A stretch of 64,000 bases of DNA. It comes from Balneolaceae bacterium (GTDB lineage: Bacteria > Bacteroidota > Rhodothermia > Balneolales > Balneolaceae). The stretch spans positions 1 through 64,000 of the forward strand of contig JAFIFB010000127.1 of the NCBI GenBank assembly GCA_020832285.1, read 5' to 3'. The notes beneath the pieces were generated by a model. The model did not search any database and was not told the DNA's origin. It saw nothing but the letters and a program-made list of their open reading frames with translations. Positions 39,149 through 47,568 of the stretch are shown here, piece by piece. Both the position numbers and the translations under genes were made by a program. Numbering within the stretch: the first letter of the stretch is position 1; each line of letters opens with the position of its first letter.

Positions 39149-39232
39149 TTAATTAAAACCGAAAATTGTCACTGTTGTACTATCCTGACCTGCAGATCAG
39201 GATCACAAGTTTCTTACAAACAATTGACAACA

Positions 39233-39266
39233 GAGGATACCTGTTCAGGGTATCCTCATTTTTTTT
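39233..39266 (+). terminator. Intrinsic terminator after the MFS gene
   Basis: Perfect nine-base stem GAGGATACC/GGTATCCTC (39233-39241, 39249-39257), seven-base loop, then eight T at 39259-39266. An inverted repeat ATCCTGA/TCAGGAT (39182-39188, 39197-39203) lies just before it. Confidence 0.9.
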
Positions 39267-39433
39267 GACCAGACCTTACATCGCATATCAATTTGCAGGA
39301 ATCGTATCACAACGTGGGAATCGCATCGAGTTTACATGATAATCGTTCGAAGCGATTGGCATGGAAAAGATTAAATGAATTGCACAGATATAATGAACAC
39401 ATTTCACTCACAAAAAATGTATCCTTCAAGAGA

Positions 39434-39694
39434 TTAGTTGTTGTTGTCCTGAATGATCGCATTTCGTAATCGAGTCATCTCCTTGTCAACATCGGGTGGA
39501 TTCTTCGTTTTAAACGGCATAGATAGCAGTTTTTTTGCCTGCTCAGCCAGAACTTTATTAGATTCTCTTGATTGGCACCAATTCTCCCATTTAATTATTT
39601 CGCTTTGACTTGCCATTCCTTTCATCCAACGAATAAAAGATTCGTCATCCAGTAATTTTTCAAGTCGATTAATCTCAAAATTCAATAGCTTCAA
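39434..39694 (-). CDS. FecR-like anti-sigma N-terminal stub
   Basis: 86 residues, no transmembrane helix. The phrase FIRWMKGMASQSEIIKWENWC resembles the cytoplasmic, sigma-binding start of Bacteroidota FecR proteins; the membrane helix and the periplasmic FecR domain are absent. It sits 133 bases downstream of the ECF sigma gene on the same strand, the usual sigma-then-anti-sigma order. A promoter-like element (copy H) lies in between, so it may be expressed separately. It could be a soluble anti-sigma factor or a truncated FecR gene. Confidence 0.65.
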   Translation of the reverse strand: MKLLNFEINRLEKLLDDESFIRWMKGMASQSEIIKWENWCQSRESNKVLAEQAKKLLSMPFKTKNPPDVDKEMTRLRNAIIQDNNN

Positions 39695-39746
39695 TTTAAG
39701 TTTACATGTTTAGAAACCTTTTACCATTACTAAACCTACCAATAGT

Positions 39747-39774
39747 TAAGAGACATGTAAAATAATAAACTATT
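39747..39774 (-). promoter_or_regulatory. Promoter-like element, copy H (FecR-like stub)
   Basis: Transcribed strand: AATAGTTT, 14 bases, CTCTTA. It is 53 bases upstream of the FecR-like stub. The match is weaker than copies A-E, but boxes and spacing fit copies B and F. Confidence 0.45.
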
Positions 39775-39827
39775 CTATGAATTTTCGTTTAAAAACTTTC
39801 AGAATCGAATTGTTGGAAGAATTTAAC

Positions 39828-40439
39828 TTATGTGATAAACTCTTGAAGACTTTGAATTGCACCTGACACATGGTTATATACGCTTTGGCGATTAATTCCC
39901 ATGACATCAGCTATTTCAGCATTTGACAGTCCATCATAAAATTTAAGATAAATGACTTCTTTTTGTCGGCCACCCAATTGAGTAATGGCTTTTTCTAATT
40001 TTATTTTCTTCTCTTTTTTTACTTCAAAATAAACCATCAACTCTTCCACGTTTAACACCTCCTGGGAAAAACTCTCTGCATATTTCTGATTACGGTCGTA
40101 AATGGCCCGACTTTTTTTGAGTTTTCTGAATACTGTTCTACGTAAAGAACTTAATAAATAAGATTTTACGGAATAGGCCTCATTTATATAATTTCGACGA
40201 TCCCATATAGTAAGAAATAACTCCTGTATACAATCTTTAATAAATTCTGTATTGCCGATAATCTTAATACCATAATTAAACAATTGATCGTAATACAGCA
40301 GGAACAAGTCAGCCAGCGCCTCCTCATTGCCATTTTGGATATCTATCCAAAGCAGGTCCTCGCATTGATATGATTTCTCTTTACCGTGCTTTGTGCTTAC
40401 TTGCTTTCCATATATTCCCATCGAAATAGGTTGTTTCAT
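39828..40439 (-). CDS. ECF-type RNA polymerase sigma factor
   Basis: 203 residues (ATG 40439; a start six codons further in is possible). Region 2 is seen at FLLYYDQLFNYGIKIIGN and ELFLTIWDRR. Region 4 is the C-terminal helix-turn-helix LGGRQKEVIYLKFYDGLSNAEIADVMGINRQSVYNHV (shown in part by its family pattern). The short linker and absence of regions 1 and 3 mark it as ECF. In Bacteroidota such factors are usually paired with FecR anti-sigma proteins and control SusCD-type loci. It is the only sigma factor here, so it is the natural candidate to read the AGTAGATT-N14-CTCTAT element (inference). Its own upstream region has no copy. Confidence 0.92.
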   Translation of the reverse strand: MKQPISMGIYGKQVSTKHGKEKSYQCEDLLWIDIQNGNEEALADLFLLYYDQLFNYGIKIIGNTEFIKDCIQELFLTIWDRRNYINEAYSVKSYLLSSLRRTVFRKLKKSRAIYDRNQKYAESFSQEVLNVEELMVYFEVKKEKKIKLEKAITQLGGRQKEVIYLKFYDGLSNAEIADVMGINRQSVYNHVSGAIQSLQEFIT

Positions 40440-40560
40440 TATAAATTGGAACCCGATTTAACACATCTTTTACATATCTATCGGGATCAGCTATTAAAAT
40501 TATAGAAGCGCTACCATACCCATAACAATAATCCGAGGCAGACAAATCTTATAAATAAGA

Positions 40561-40584
40561 TGAACAAATGTTCATTAATGATCA
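40561..40584. promoter_or_regulatory. Operator-like inverted repeats before the sorC remnant
   Basis: TGAACA-AA-TGTTCA (40561-40574) overlaps TGTTCATTAATGATCA (40569-40584). The latter is one mismatch short of a perfect palindrome and has the same half-site as the perfect 16-base palindrome before the intact sorC gene (57396-57411). Confidence 0.5.
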
Positions 40585-40734
40585 AATAGCTCTTGCATAA
40601 GATAAACACATATTTCAAAAAATCAACCTGATTTTGAATTGCTTAGAACTTTTTCTAAAAAAGTCCCGGAGTTGTTGAATACTACCAAACAGAGGGATTT
40701 CAAAACCTTTTAAAGATGCTGGAATAAGATTAGT

Positions 40735-41128
40735 ATGTCACGGATCACCAGCTTTTAACTCTTTTCAAACTCTCCCGTCTGCCATTTTTAAATATCCGAA
40801 GACCAGGCCCTGAAATACTGCTAACACTCGCCTTACAAGAAAAATCAGCTCATTTTATGTGCATTTTGATTTAACACAAAAGGAAATTGCGAATCGGCTG
40901 CGAATTTCCATACCTGAAATTTCGAGGTTTTTAAAACAGGCCAAAGAATTAAATTTCGTACAGCTGTTTCTTAATGCTCCTGATAGTTCATTACTGACCC
41001 GTACGAGATGGCATGACCATTCCATTGTTAGTGCCACATTGCTTAAAAACCATATCACAGCTATCTGCATTGGCTTAAACTGGCGAAATAACCCGGATAT
41101 CTCAGTACGCCGTGGAAAGTTTGTATAG
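40735..41128 (+). pseudogene. Remnant of a SorC-family regulator
   Basis: From about 40814 the frame reads TRLTRKISSFY then QKEIANRLRIS and FLKQAKELNFVQL, matching positions 10-60 of the intact SorC regulator at 57642-58607 (TRLISKISSLY, QQEIADKLHLS, LLKQAKEMGIVKI). ATGTCACGG at 40735 equals the first three codons of the intact gene, but stops intervene before the homologous part resumes. After residue 50 it departs, with a possible second match (IGLNW against IGLTW) after an internal loss, then stops at 41128. The effector-binding domain is gone, so this is a decayed copy. Confidence 0.75.
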
Positions 41129-41132
41129 GATT

Positions 41133-41165
41133 AGCCCTCCAAGGGTTTTAAACCCTTGGAGGGCT
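41133..41165. repeat. Perfect 16-base inverted repeat
   Basis: AGCCCTCCAAGGGTTT, one T, then its exact complement. It lies 15 bases beyond the stop of the minus-strand PVC gene and 4 bases after the sorC remnant. There is no T-tract, so it is a REP-like or structural element rather than a standard terminator. Confidence 0.7.
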
Positions 41166-41180
41166 CTGTCGAAATTCAAC

Positions 41181-44100
41181 TTATTCTCTCAGCGTCGAAA
41201 TATACTCCACCAGGTCACGAATTTGGCTGCGCGTTAACAGATCGCCCATCGCAGGCATGGCTGATGGGGCTTGTTCGCGATCCGCGATATCCGACTTCGC
41301 GATATCCACCTGCTCATTGCTTACCATCAGTGAAAGCACCGTATCGGTTTCATTATTAAAAATTCCGCGGACCGTTTCGCCGTCTTCTTTAGTCACTGTT
41401 ACTATTGTAAACCCGGAAACTGGCTGTGCGGATGGATCAACCAGGGCAAGAAGCAGTTCTTCCCGGTTCATGCGATCAGCAATCGTGGTGAGGTCCGGCC
41501 CGACATCAGCACCGCGTTCATCCACAACATGGCAGCGAATACATTGTGCCGCAACATCATTATAAAAAATCTGACGGCCTTCACTTACGCTGCCACCATA
41601 AAGTGTTTCCCGATATTGCGCGAGTTTATCACCCTCTGTTTTTTGTGCTTCATATTCTGCCAGAGCTGTTCGAAGTTCTGCTGTTTCTGTTCGTTCTACA
41701 GCAAGCAGAAGATCAAGCTGCACTTCCGGCTCCATCTCCTCATTCATCAAAAGTGTCATTTCACTCATCAAAACGTCGTGGGCTTCAGGAAGATCGAGCC
41801 GGGAAAGAGCGTCATACGCCTGTTTCTTCTCATCCACCGTGCCTTCTTCCACAACCGAAGTGAGGAGAGCAACTTTTGTTTCGGACGGAAAATCAACATC
41901 CACCAGAACACTTAGTGCGTTCATTCGTACCTCTGAGCTTTCATCTTCAAGCGCTATGGCCAGCGTTTCATCGATCCCATCATACTCAAGTGCTGCGAGA
42001 GTGTTCAGCGCTGTTAAACGAACCTGTGCAGATGCATCACGTTCCACCAGCTCCGCAATCTGCGGTATGGCACTGTCCAGCCCAAGCCTTCCCGCAGCAT
42101 TAAGCGTAGCGATTTTCAGATCGGTGTAGTCCGATGAAAGATACCGATCAGCTGCCATAGCAATGGCATTCTGCCCGTCATTCAGATCGTTTGAAATCTC
42201 TCCGCGATACCACCCTGTAACGCGATCAAAAATGGAGGGTTGCTCCCAGTGCTCCAATGTATTGATCGCTTCAATCCGGAGTTCTTCGGTAACATCATCC
42301 CTCAAAGCAAATGCAGCAATCCGTTCCGCATCTTCCCCGGTTCCGTTGTAAAGCGCTGCATTGATCGCCCTGCGCAAAAGAGGTTCGTTGGTGAAGCGGG
42401 TCTGATCGAGCATGGCTGCCAGAGCCGGAATGGCTTCATCAATATAAAGGTCGTCTGAAATTGCCCTGGCAGCATTGGTTACGATAAATTCATCTTCATC
42501 TTCCAGGAACTGAGCCACACCGGGACTGCCCATTCGTTTGAGAGCTACCACGGCAGCAATCCTGACCGCTCGCGAAGTATGATCGGCCAGTTCATTCACA
42601 GCATCCACATTGCCAATACGGTAAAGTGCGACGGCACCGGCATGGCGAAGGTAGACATCTTCATCATCATTGGCTTCGAGCATCGCCAGAATCGGTTCGA
42701 TGGCCGGTTCATGCCCGATCCGCCCGAGCGCTTCAGCGGCAAACATCTGTACACGCGGATGATCATCGGCAAGCAGCGGAATCAGATCATCACCGGAAGT
42801 TTCATATCGCACATCACCCAGCATTCGTGCAGCCTGAGCTCGTATTTCACGGTCATTATCATCCAAAAAGCTGATCAGCGGAGCCACCACTTCCAGGTTG
42901 CTGCGGCCAATCTGAGCCAGTCCCCAGATTCCGTGAATGCGGGCAAGCTGTTCGCTGCTCTCTTCAACGGTACTGAGAAACCAGTCTGAAGCATCCCGGC
43001 CGGCCAGTTCGAACTGAGCTTTCTGGCGTACCCGCATATCGGCATGGGCAAGAAGACCGGCCAGCTCATCATCCAGCCGTTCGCTGAAATCTTCGGCAAG
43101 GAGTTCTTTGGTTTCCACACGGATGGGTGAATCGGTATGATCGGGAGAGTCCAGCTTCCAGATACGGCCTTCGTTATTTTGTCCCCACCCTTGAATCCAG
43201 TCGGTCATGTAGAGGGCTCCGTCCGGACCAAAATCGATGCCCACAGGCAAAATTCCACGCATTACTTCCTGGTCAGTAGCAAGTTCAAAGGATGCCCCGC
43301 TCTCTTCGAGAGTAAATGCGTAGATCGGTGAGTTGGCTGTGGAGCCGCGGAAAGACATCACGAAGAAGTGATCTTCCCACTCTTCACTGAGTGCTGTTCC
43401 GGGATTGTAGGCAAATCCTGCCGGACCGGCGTGATAGCGCGAAAGCGGCGGCAAAATATGGGCAGACTGATCCTCAAACCGGGGAGTGTACAGGTCTTCA
43501 TCCATCCATACTTTATAGTCGTTATTGATAGGATCGTCATATTTTCCAAACTGCCAGTTGATCCGCCACCCGCTGTCGGAACCGCTGATCGGGTAGATCA
43601 GTCGTTCATATTCTCCGGGATGATCGCCGTCATTATCCACAGTGATAATGTTACCATATTTGTCGAAATCAAATTCATGTGTGTTCCGAAGGCCGGAGGC
43701 AAACACCTCGAAGTTGCTTCCGTCCGGTTCGGACCGAAGGATCGCCCCTTCGTTTGGGTAGTACCACTGTTTACCATCCTGATCTACCACATTAAAACCC
43801 ATATCACCGATGGCCCAGTAGATACGTCCGTCCGGGCCCACTTTCCCGCCCGACATCCCGTGCCCGCTGAAGCCGATGTGTACATTGTAACCGTGGCTGA
43901 TCGACTCTTTCCAATCGGCCATTCCATCACCGTTTGTGTCACGAATTCTCCACATATCCGGGCCCACACCCAGGAATACTTCATCATCTAAAACAGCAAG
44001 GGCGCCGGCAACATCGGTGACCTCATCATGAAAATCACGGATATAGAGCTGGGCAAAATCGGCCAGGCCATCGTTGTTGGTATCTTCGAGTCTCCAGATC

Positions 44101-44609
44101 TCCTCTTTTTTCACAGTGAGGTCGCGCCAGTCGTGTGAGCCGTCTTCGTTGTGGTCGGGCAGCCAGGTATTTTGTTCACTACGTTCGGGTGCCAGTTCGG
44201 AGCGTAAAAAATCGCGGCGGTCTTCCACACTTTCCCATTTCATCGCTTCGATGCGCCAGCTATCGTCCACATCGCGGATGTCAAACTCAGAATTCCGGCT
44301 GCGGTTAGTAATGGTAACCCAGGCACGTCCCTGATGGTCCATATCGAGGGCAACCATATCGCCCAGCATCTTTTCCGATGCCCACAGCGACAGCTCCAGG
44401 CCGTCGAGGTGTTCTACAGAAACACTTTCACGAATTTCCAGTGCATCTTGTTCGGCTTCTTCCGGCATCACAGTGATAATTTCGGGTTCCGGAGGTTCTT
44501 CTCTGGAGCAGTTGGTAAGAATCAGAAAGGAGAGCAGAAATAAAAATCCGATTATTCCTGCCGTGTTAATAGTCAAGTATTGTTTATCACTAGCTGGTTT
44601 GGCGATCAT
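41181..44609 (-). CDS. PVC-type propeller/HEAT/cytochrome c lipoprotein
   Basis: 1142 residues. A hydrophobic N-terminal segment leads to a lipobox-like LTNC (Cys 34; Asn before Cys is unusual). The propeller (about 60-500) has Asp-rich loops (DTNNDGLAD, DTNGDGMAD) and the phrase GPDGALYMTDW. HEAT repeats run from about 520 to 980. The cytochrome c domain has CIRCH at 1023-1027 and SAMPAMGDLL near the end. It is the third and most typical PVC-type protein here. It sits between a sorC remnant and rhaB/lutA scraps, so it may mark an insertion into, or a rearrangement of, an old rhamnose locus. Its codons look more GC-rich than those of its neighbours (visual impression). Confidence 0.87.
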   Translation of the reverse strand: MIAKPASDKQYLTINTAGIIGFLFLLSFLILTNCSREEPPEPEIITVMPEEAEQDALEIRESVSVEHLDGLELSLWASEKMLGDMVALDMDHQGRAWVTITNRSRNSEFDIRDVDDSWRIEAMKWESVEDRRDFLRSELAPERSEQNTWLPDHNEDGSHDWRDLTVKKEEIWRLEDTNNDGLADFAQLYIRDFHDEVTDVAGALAVLDDEVFLGVGPDMWRIRDTNGDGMADWKESISHGYNVHIGFSGHGMSGGKVGPDGRIYWAIGDMGFNVVDQDGKQWYYPNEGAILRSEPDGSNFEVFASGLRNTHEFDFDKYGNIITVDNDGDHPGEYERLIYPISGSDSGWRINWQFGKYDDPINNDYKVWMDEDLYTPRFEDQSAHILPPLSRYHAGPAGFAYNPGTALSEEWEDHFFVMSFRGSTANSPIYAFTLEESGASFELATDQEVMRGILPVGIDFGPDGALYMTDWIQGWGQNNEGRIWKLDSPDHTDSPIRVETKELLAEDFSERLDDELAGLLAHADMRVRQKAQFELAGRDASDWFLSTVEESSEQLARIHGIWGLAQIGRSNLEVVAPLISFLDDNDREIRAQAARMLGDVRYETSGDDLIPLLADDHPRVQMFAAEALGRIGHEPAIEPILAMLEANDDEDVYLRHAGAVALYRIGNVDAVNELADHTSRAVRIAAVVALKRMGSPGVAQFLEDEDEFIVTNAARAISDDLYIDEAIPALAAMLDQTRFTNEPLLRRAINAALYNGTGEDAERIAAFALRDDVTEELRIEAINTLEHWEQPSIFDRVTGWYRGEISNDLNDGQNAIAMAADRYLSSDYTDLKIATLNAAGRLGLDSAIPQIAELVERDASAQVRLTALNTLAALEYDGIDETLAIALEDESSEVRMNALSVLVDVDFPSETKVALLTSVVEEGTVDEKKQAYDALSRLDLPEAHDVLMSEMTLLMNEEMEPEVQLDLLLAVERTETAELRTALAEYEAQKTEGDKLAQYRETLYGGSVSEGRQIFYNDVAAQCIRCHVVDERGADVGPDLTTIADRMNREELLLALVDPSAQPVSGFTIVTVTKEDGETVRGIFNNETDTVLSLMVSNEQVDIAKSDIADREQAPSAMPAMGDLLTRSQIRDLVEYISTLRE

Positions 44610-44699
44610 CGATGTAATAATTTTATTTACAGAACAGATAAGTTAGTAATGTAAAAGCTATGGGATTTAAAATCTTTTAAAAATCCACCTAAATTCTTT

Positions 44700-44775
44700 A
44701 CTCTGTTTCAGCCAAAATCTCGGCAATGTGAACGGTTTTGATACCGCTTCACTGACGGCTCATCGCACCTGTTTC
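44700..44775 (-). pseudogene. Remnant of lutA 3' end
   Basis: The minus strand reads MSRQ, stop, SGIKTVHIAEILAETE, stop. The intact LutA at 46797-47528 ends MSRQRSGVKSVHIAEILACREK. One codon has become TGA and nothing recognisable remains further upstream. The GGTGCGATGAGCCG stretch is identical in both copies. Confidence 0.8.
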
Positions 44776-44854
44776 GGGGAGGGGTGTTCTTTTTCAACAC
44801 CTTGACAAACTTAAATATTTTAGGTTTTAAGATCTTCAAACTCACTTCTTGGAC

Positions 44855-44900
44855 AACCATAATACTACATGTGCCAGTTGAGAGCTGAATTCCGGCAACG
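44855..44900 (-). pseudogene. Scrap resembling rhaB
   Basis: The minus strand encodes GIQLSTGTCSI, close to FIQLSTGTWSI of the intact rhamnulokinase, with matching nucleotides (CAGCTCTCAAC, GGCAC). Flanks do not align. The match is short, but it lies upstream of the lutA remnant in the same order as the intact rhaB-lutA pair. Confidence 0.5.
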
Positions 44901-45144
44901 TAATAACCGATGAGGAAGCCTATAAACAAATCGCATCGTGGCTTTAAAAATTTTATGGACGTTTGGCTCAGCAAGATCGTGTCAAAGTTTTCAAATACCG
45001 GAATAAACGCATGAAATCAAATCATGTATGAACAAAGCATTAAAAATTAATATCATTTTTTTTATTTGATTTCAATATACTTACATATTAAAGAGAGCAT
45101 ATACTCGCAATCCAGAAATTTTAATCATTCATTATTGATGAACT

Positions 45145-46695
45145 ATGAAACACTCATTCTTTTTCAGCCTGGCCACTCTGCTTGTAATCCTTCTGATTGG
45201 CTGCTCAACGGATAGTGGCCAAAATCACACATTCATCGCTGATACATTACCCGAAGATGGTGGCACCATAACTCCGCCATCCGGTACCTTTGAAGATGGA
45301 TCCCAGGTTAAAATCAGGGCTGAACCGGCTGATGGCTTCCTTTTTGAGAGATGGGAGGGTGATGTAACAGGGGATGAAAATCCGGTGACCCTTTCTTTTT
45401 TCAGAGACCAGCAGGTGACAGCCGTTTTCACAACCGCACCTTTTGAAGCAGGCGGGGATGGAAGTATGGCAAACCCGTACAGGGTTTCCACTCTTGATGA
45501 TTTACAGGCTATCGACGATGAACAATATCTTGACAAGCACTTTATCCAAGTCAGTGATATTGATGCCTCTGCTTCCGCTGAATTTCAGCATGGATCGGGC
45601 TTCAAACATATCGGAGACCAAGATACACCCTTTACCGGTTCGTATGATGGAAACGGGTTTGTGATCCGGGATTTGCATCTTCATATTCAGCGTGAAGGCG
45701 GCCAACATACCGGAATTTTTGGAACGATTCAGAATGGCCGCCTGGAAAATATTACGGTTGATAACAGTGAACAATTTTTAAAAATGCCGTCAAATCAGAA
45801 ATCAGCTTATAAAACTGTTCTTGATCAATCAGATAACTTCTTATTTAATAATACTGATTTATCGACTGTGCGGGGTATAGGCGGATTGGTTGGTTTTAAT
45901 GATGGCGGCGTCATCCTCAACTGTAATTATACGGGAGAGGTTGGTGCACATATAAGCGGCACCGGAAGCGGCCTTGTGGGTGTAAATACGGGTATCATTG
46001 AAAATTCTCATTTTGAAGGCTACACGTCTGGCGGTCGGGCTGTCGGGCTGGTTAAACTGAACACCGGTAAAATCATAAACTCTTCTGCAGATGTAAGCGC
46101 AGTAGGTATGTATGCTTATGGACTGGTTTCTCTAAACTATGGAGAAATCACAGATTCTTTTGCTCATGTTGATATATCGGGAAGTATGGGGTCTGCCGGA
46201 CTGGCCGGCACTAATGAAGGCGGGCGAATTGAGGCTTCCTATGCAACAGGAGAGGTTAGGGGCAGCCGGATATCTGCCGGTTTAGTGCTGCATAATAGCG
46301 GAGAAATTATACACTCATATTCGCAGGTAAATGTGGACCTTGAATATGCAGAATATGATCAATTTACAGCCGCCGGGTTTGTGGCAGAAAACCTGGAAAA
46401 CGGAATCATTGAATATTCGTATGCAGCCGGAACCATTACGGCCACGGATGAGACTGCCGATATTGGTGCAGTAGCAAAAATAAATGAGGGGACCATCAGT
46501 TCAACCTATTGGGACAGTGAAACTTCCGACCTCGAAGATGCCGTTTTCATTGGTAACACCGGCGGCGCCACCGGCCTCACCTCACAGCAGATGAGTGGTT
46601 CTGCAGCCGAAACCCACATGCCGGAATTTGACTGGCAAACAGTGTGGAGAACCACGGACGGGTACCCGGTGTTGCGGTGGCAGAGTGACTGGTGA
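45145..46695 (+). CDS. InlB-B/GLUG repeat lipoprotein
   Basis: 516 residues. Signal peptide with lipobox LIGC (Cys 20). Residues about 30-95 form a divergent InlB B-repeat (GGTITPPSGTFEDGSQVKI, FERWEGDV). After a linker (GSMANPYRVSTLDDL) come GLUG-type repeats (about 230-450), each with a G-L-(V/A)-G or similar start and an I-x-(N/D/E)-S-(Y/F) phrase, predicting a right-handed beta-helix. A C-terminal cap ends in DGYPVLRWQSDW. It is a surface or periplasmic lipoprotein of adhesin-like type, perhaps glycan-binding. It is one of the few plus-strand genes in this half and has no obvious operon partner. Confidence 0.82.
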   Translation: MKHSFFFSLATLLVILLIGCSTDSGQNHTFIADTLPEDGGTITPPSGTFEDGSQVKIRAEPADGFLFERWEGDVTGDENPVTLSFFRDQQVTAVFTTAPFEAGGDGSMANPYRVSTLDDLQAIDDEQYLDKHFIQVSDIDASASAEFQHGSGFKHIGDQDTPFTGSYDGNGFVIRDLHLHIQREGGQHTGIFGTIQNGRLENITVDNSEQFLKMPSNQKSAYKTVLDQSDNFLFNNTDLSTVRGIGGLVGFNDGGVILNCNYTGEVGAHISGTGSGLVGVNTGIIENSHFEGYTSGGRAVGLVKLNTGKIINSSADVSAVGMYAYGLVSLNYGEITDSFAHVDISGSMGSAGLAGTNEGGRIEASYATGEVRGSRISAGLVLHNSGEIIHSYSQVNVDLEYAEYDQFTAAGFVAENLENGIIEYSYAAGTITATDETADIGAVAKINEGTISSTYWDSETSDLEDAVFIGNTGGATGLTSQQMSGSAAETHMPEFDWQTVWRTTDGYPVLRWQSDW

Positions 46696-46796
46696 AACAT
46701 GGTTTCTGTTCGGGGTTGATGTTGGCGCCGACTTATAAGTGGATTTGATGTGGAGCGGGGCATAGGGAACTACAAAAATGCCATGTTTTTTTCACA

Positions 46797-47528
46797 TCAT
46801 TTTTCCCGGCATGCAAGTATCTCCGCGATATGCACGCTCTTTACACCACTTCGCTGGCGGCTCATCGCACCCCCGATATGCATCAGGCATGAGTTATCTG
46901 CTGCCACGCACACTTCCGCACCGGTCTCCTTGATGTGGCGAATTTTATCCCCCAGCATTGCGGCGGAGGTATCGGCATTTTTTATGGCAAACGTTCCGCC
47001 AAAACCGCAGCACTCCAGGGCACCGGGCAATTCCACCAGGTCCAGGCCTTTCACATTACGGAGCAGCCGCAGCGGAGCATCACCCACCTGCAGCATACGC
47101 AGAGAGTGGCAGGTAGGGTGATAGGTGATCCGGTGCGGATAGTACGCACCTACATCTTCGATTTTCAGTTGGTTTACCAGAAATTGTGTGAACTCGAACA
47201 CTTTCGGAATCAGCTTTTCAACTCGTTCTTCAAGCTCGCGGCTGCCGGAGAGTTTCGCTACTTTCGGGTAGAATTCATGAATCATTGCCACACAGGAGGC
47301 GGACGGAATGACCACCACTTCTGCATCTTCAAACTGATCTGTAAACCGCTCCACAAGCGGAATTGTCTCTTCCTGGTAGCCGGTGTTGTAGTGCATCTGT
47401 CCGCAGCAGGTCTGCTCCATCGGAAAACGGACCGAGTGCCCCAGCCGCTCCAGAATGGATACCACCGCTTTTCCTGTTTCGGGGAAGAGTGTGTCGTTAA
47501 AACAGGTGATGAAAAGAGAGATATTCAT
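46797..47528 (-). CDS. lutA: LutA-type CCG-domain protein (lactate oxidation)
   Basis: 243 residues. Two CCG domains are present, with CCG at 41-43 and ECCGFGG at 172-178, plus a conserved Cys 140 in HPTCHSLRM. These cysteines bind the iron-sulfur cluster in LutA/GlpC-like proteins. Together with LutB and LutC (1286-2722 and 621-1289) it forms the L-lactate oxidation complex, although it lies over 44 kb away from them. Here it follows rhaB by 40 bases, at the end of the rhamnose operon, where lactate is produced. A decayed copy of its end lies at 44700-44775. Confidence 0.9.
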   Translation of the reverse strand: MNISLFITCFNDTLFPETGKAVVSILERLGHSVRFPMEQTCCGQMHYNTGYQEETIPLVERFTDQFEDAEVVVIPSASCVAMIHEFYPKVAKLSGSRELEERVEKLIPKVFEFTQFLVNQLKIEDVGAYYPHRITYHPTCHSLRMLQVGDAPLRLLRNVKGLDLVELPGALECCGFGGTFAIKNADTSAAMLGDKIRHIKETGAEVCVAADNSCLMHIGGAMSRQRSGVKSVHIAEILACREK

Positions 47529-47568
47529 TTTTTTATTGAGTTTTTATATAAAATTTCGGAATAATTTC

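Larger units (their letters stand above)
44610..45144. other. Stretch holding rhaB and lutA scraps
   Basis: No intact gene in 535 bases. The stretch contains the lutA remnant (44700-44775) and the rhaB-like scrap (44855-44900). The AT-rich sequence from 45000 should hold the promoter of the plus-strand lipoprotein gene. Confidence 0.5.

Noticed and set aside
40859-41128. A small intact DNA-binding protein gene starting at GTG 40859
   Set aside because: The homology to SorC begins upstream of that GTG and breaks off after the helix-turn-helix, so decay explains it better.
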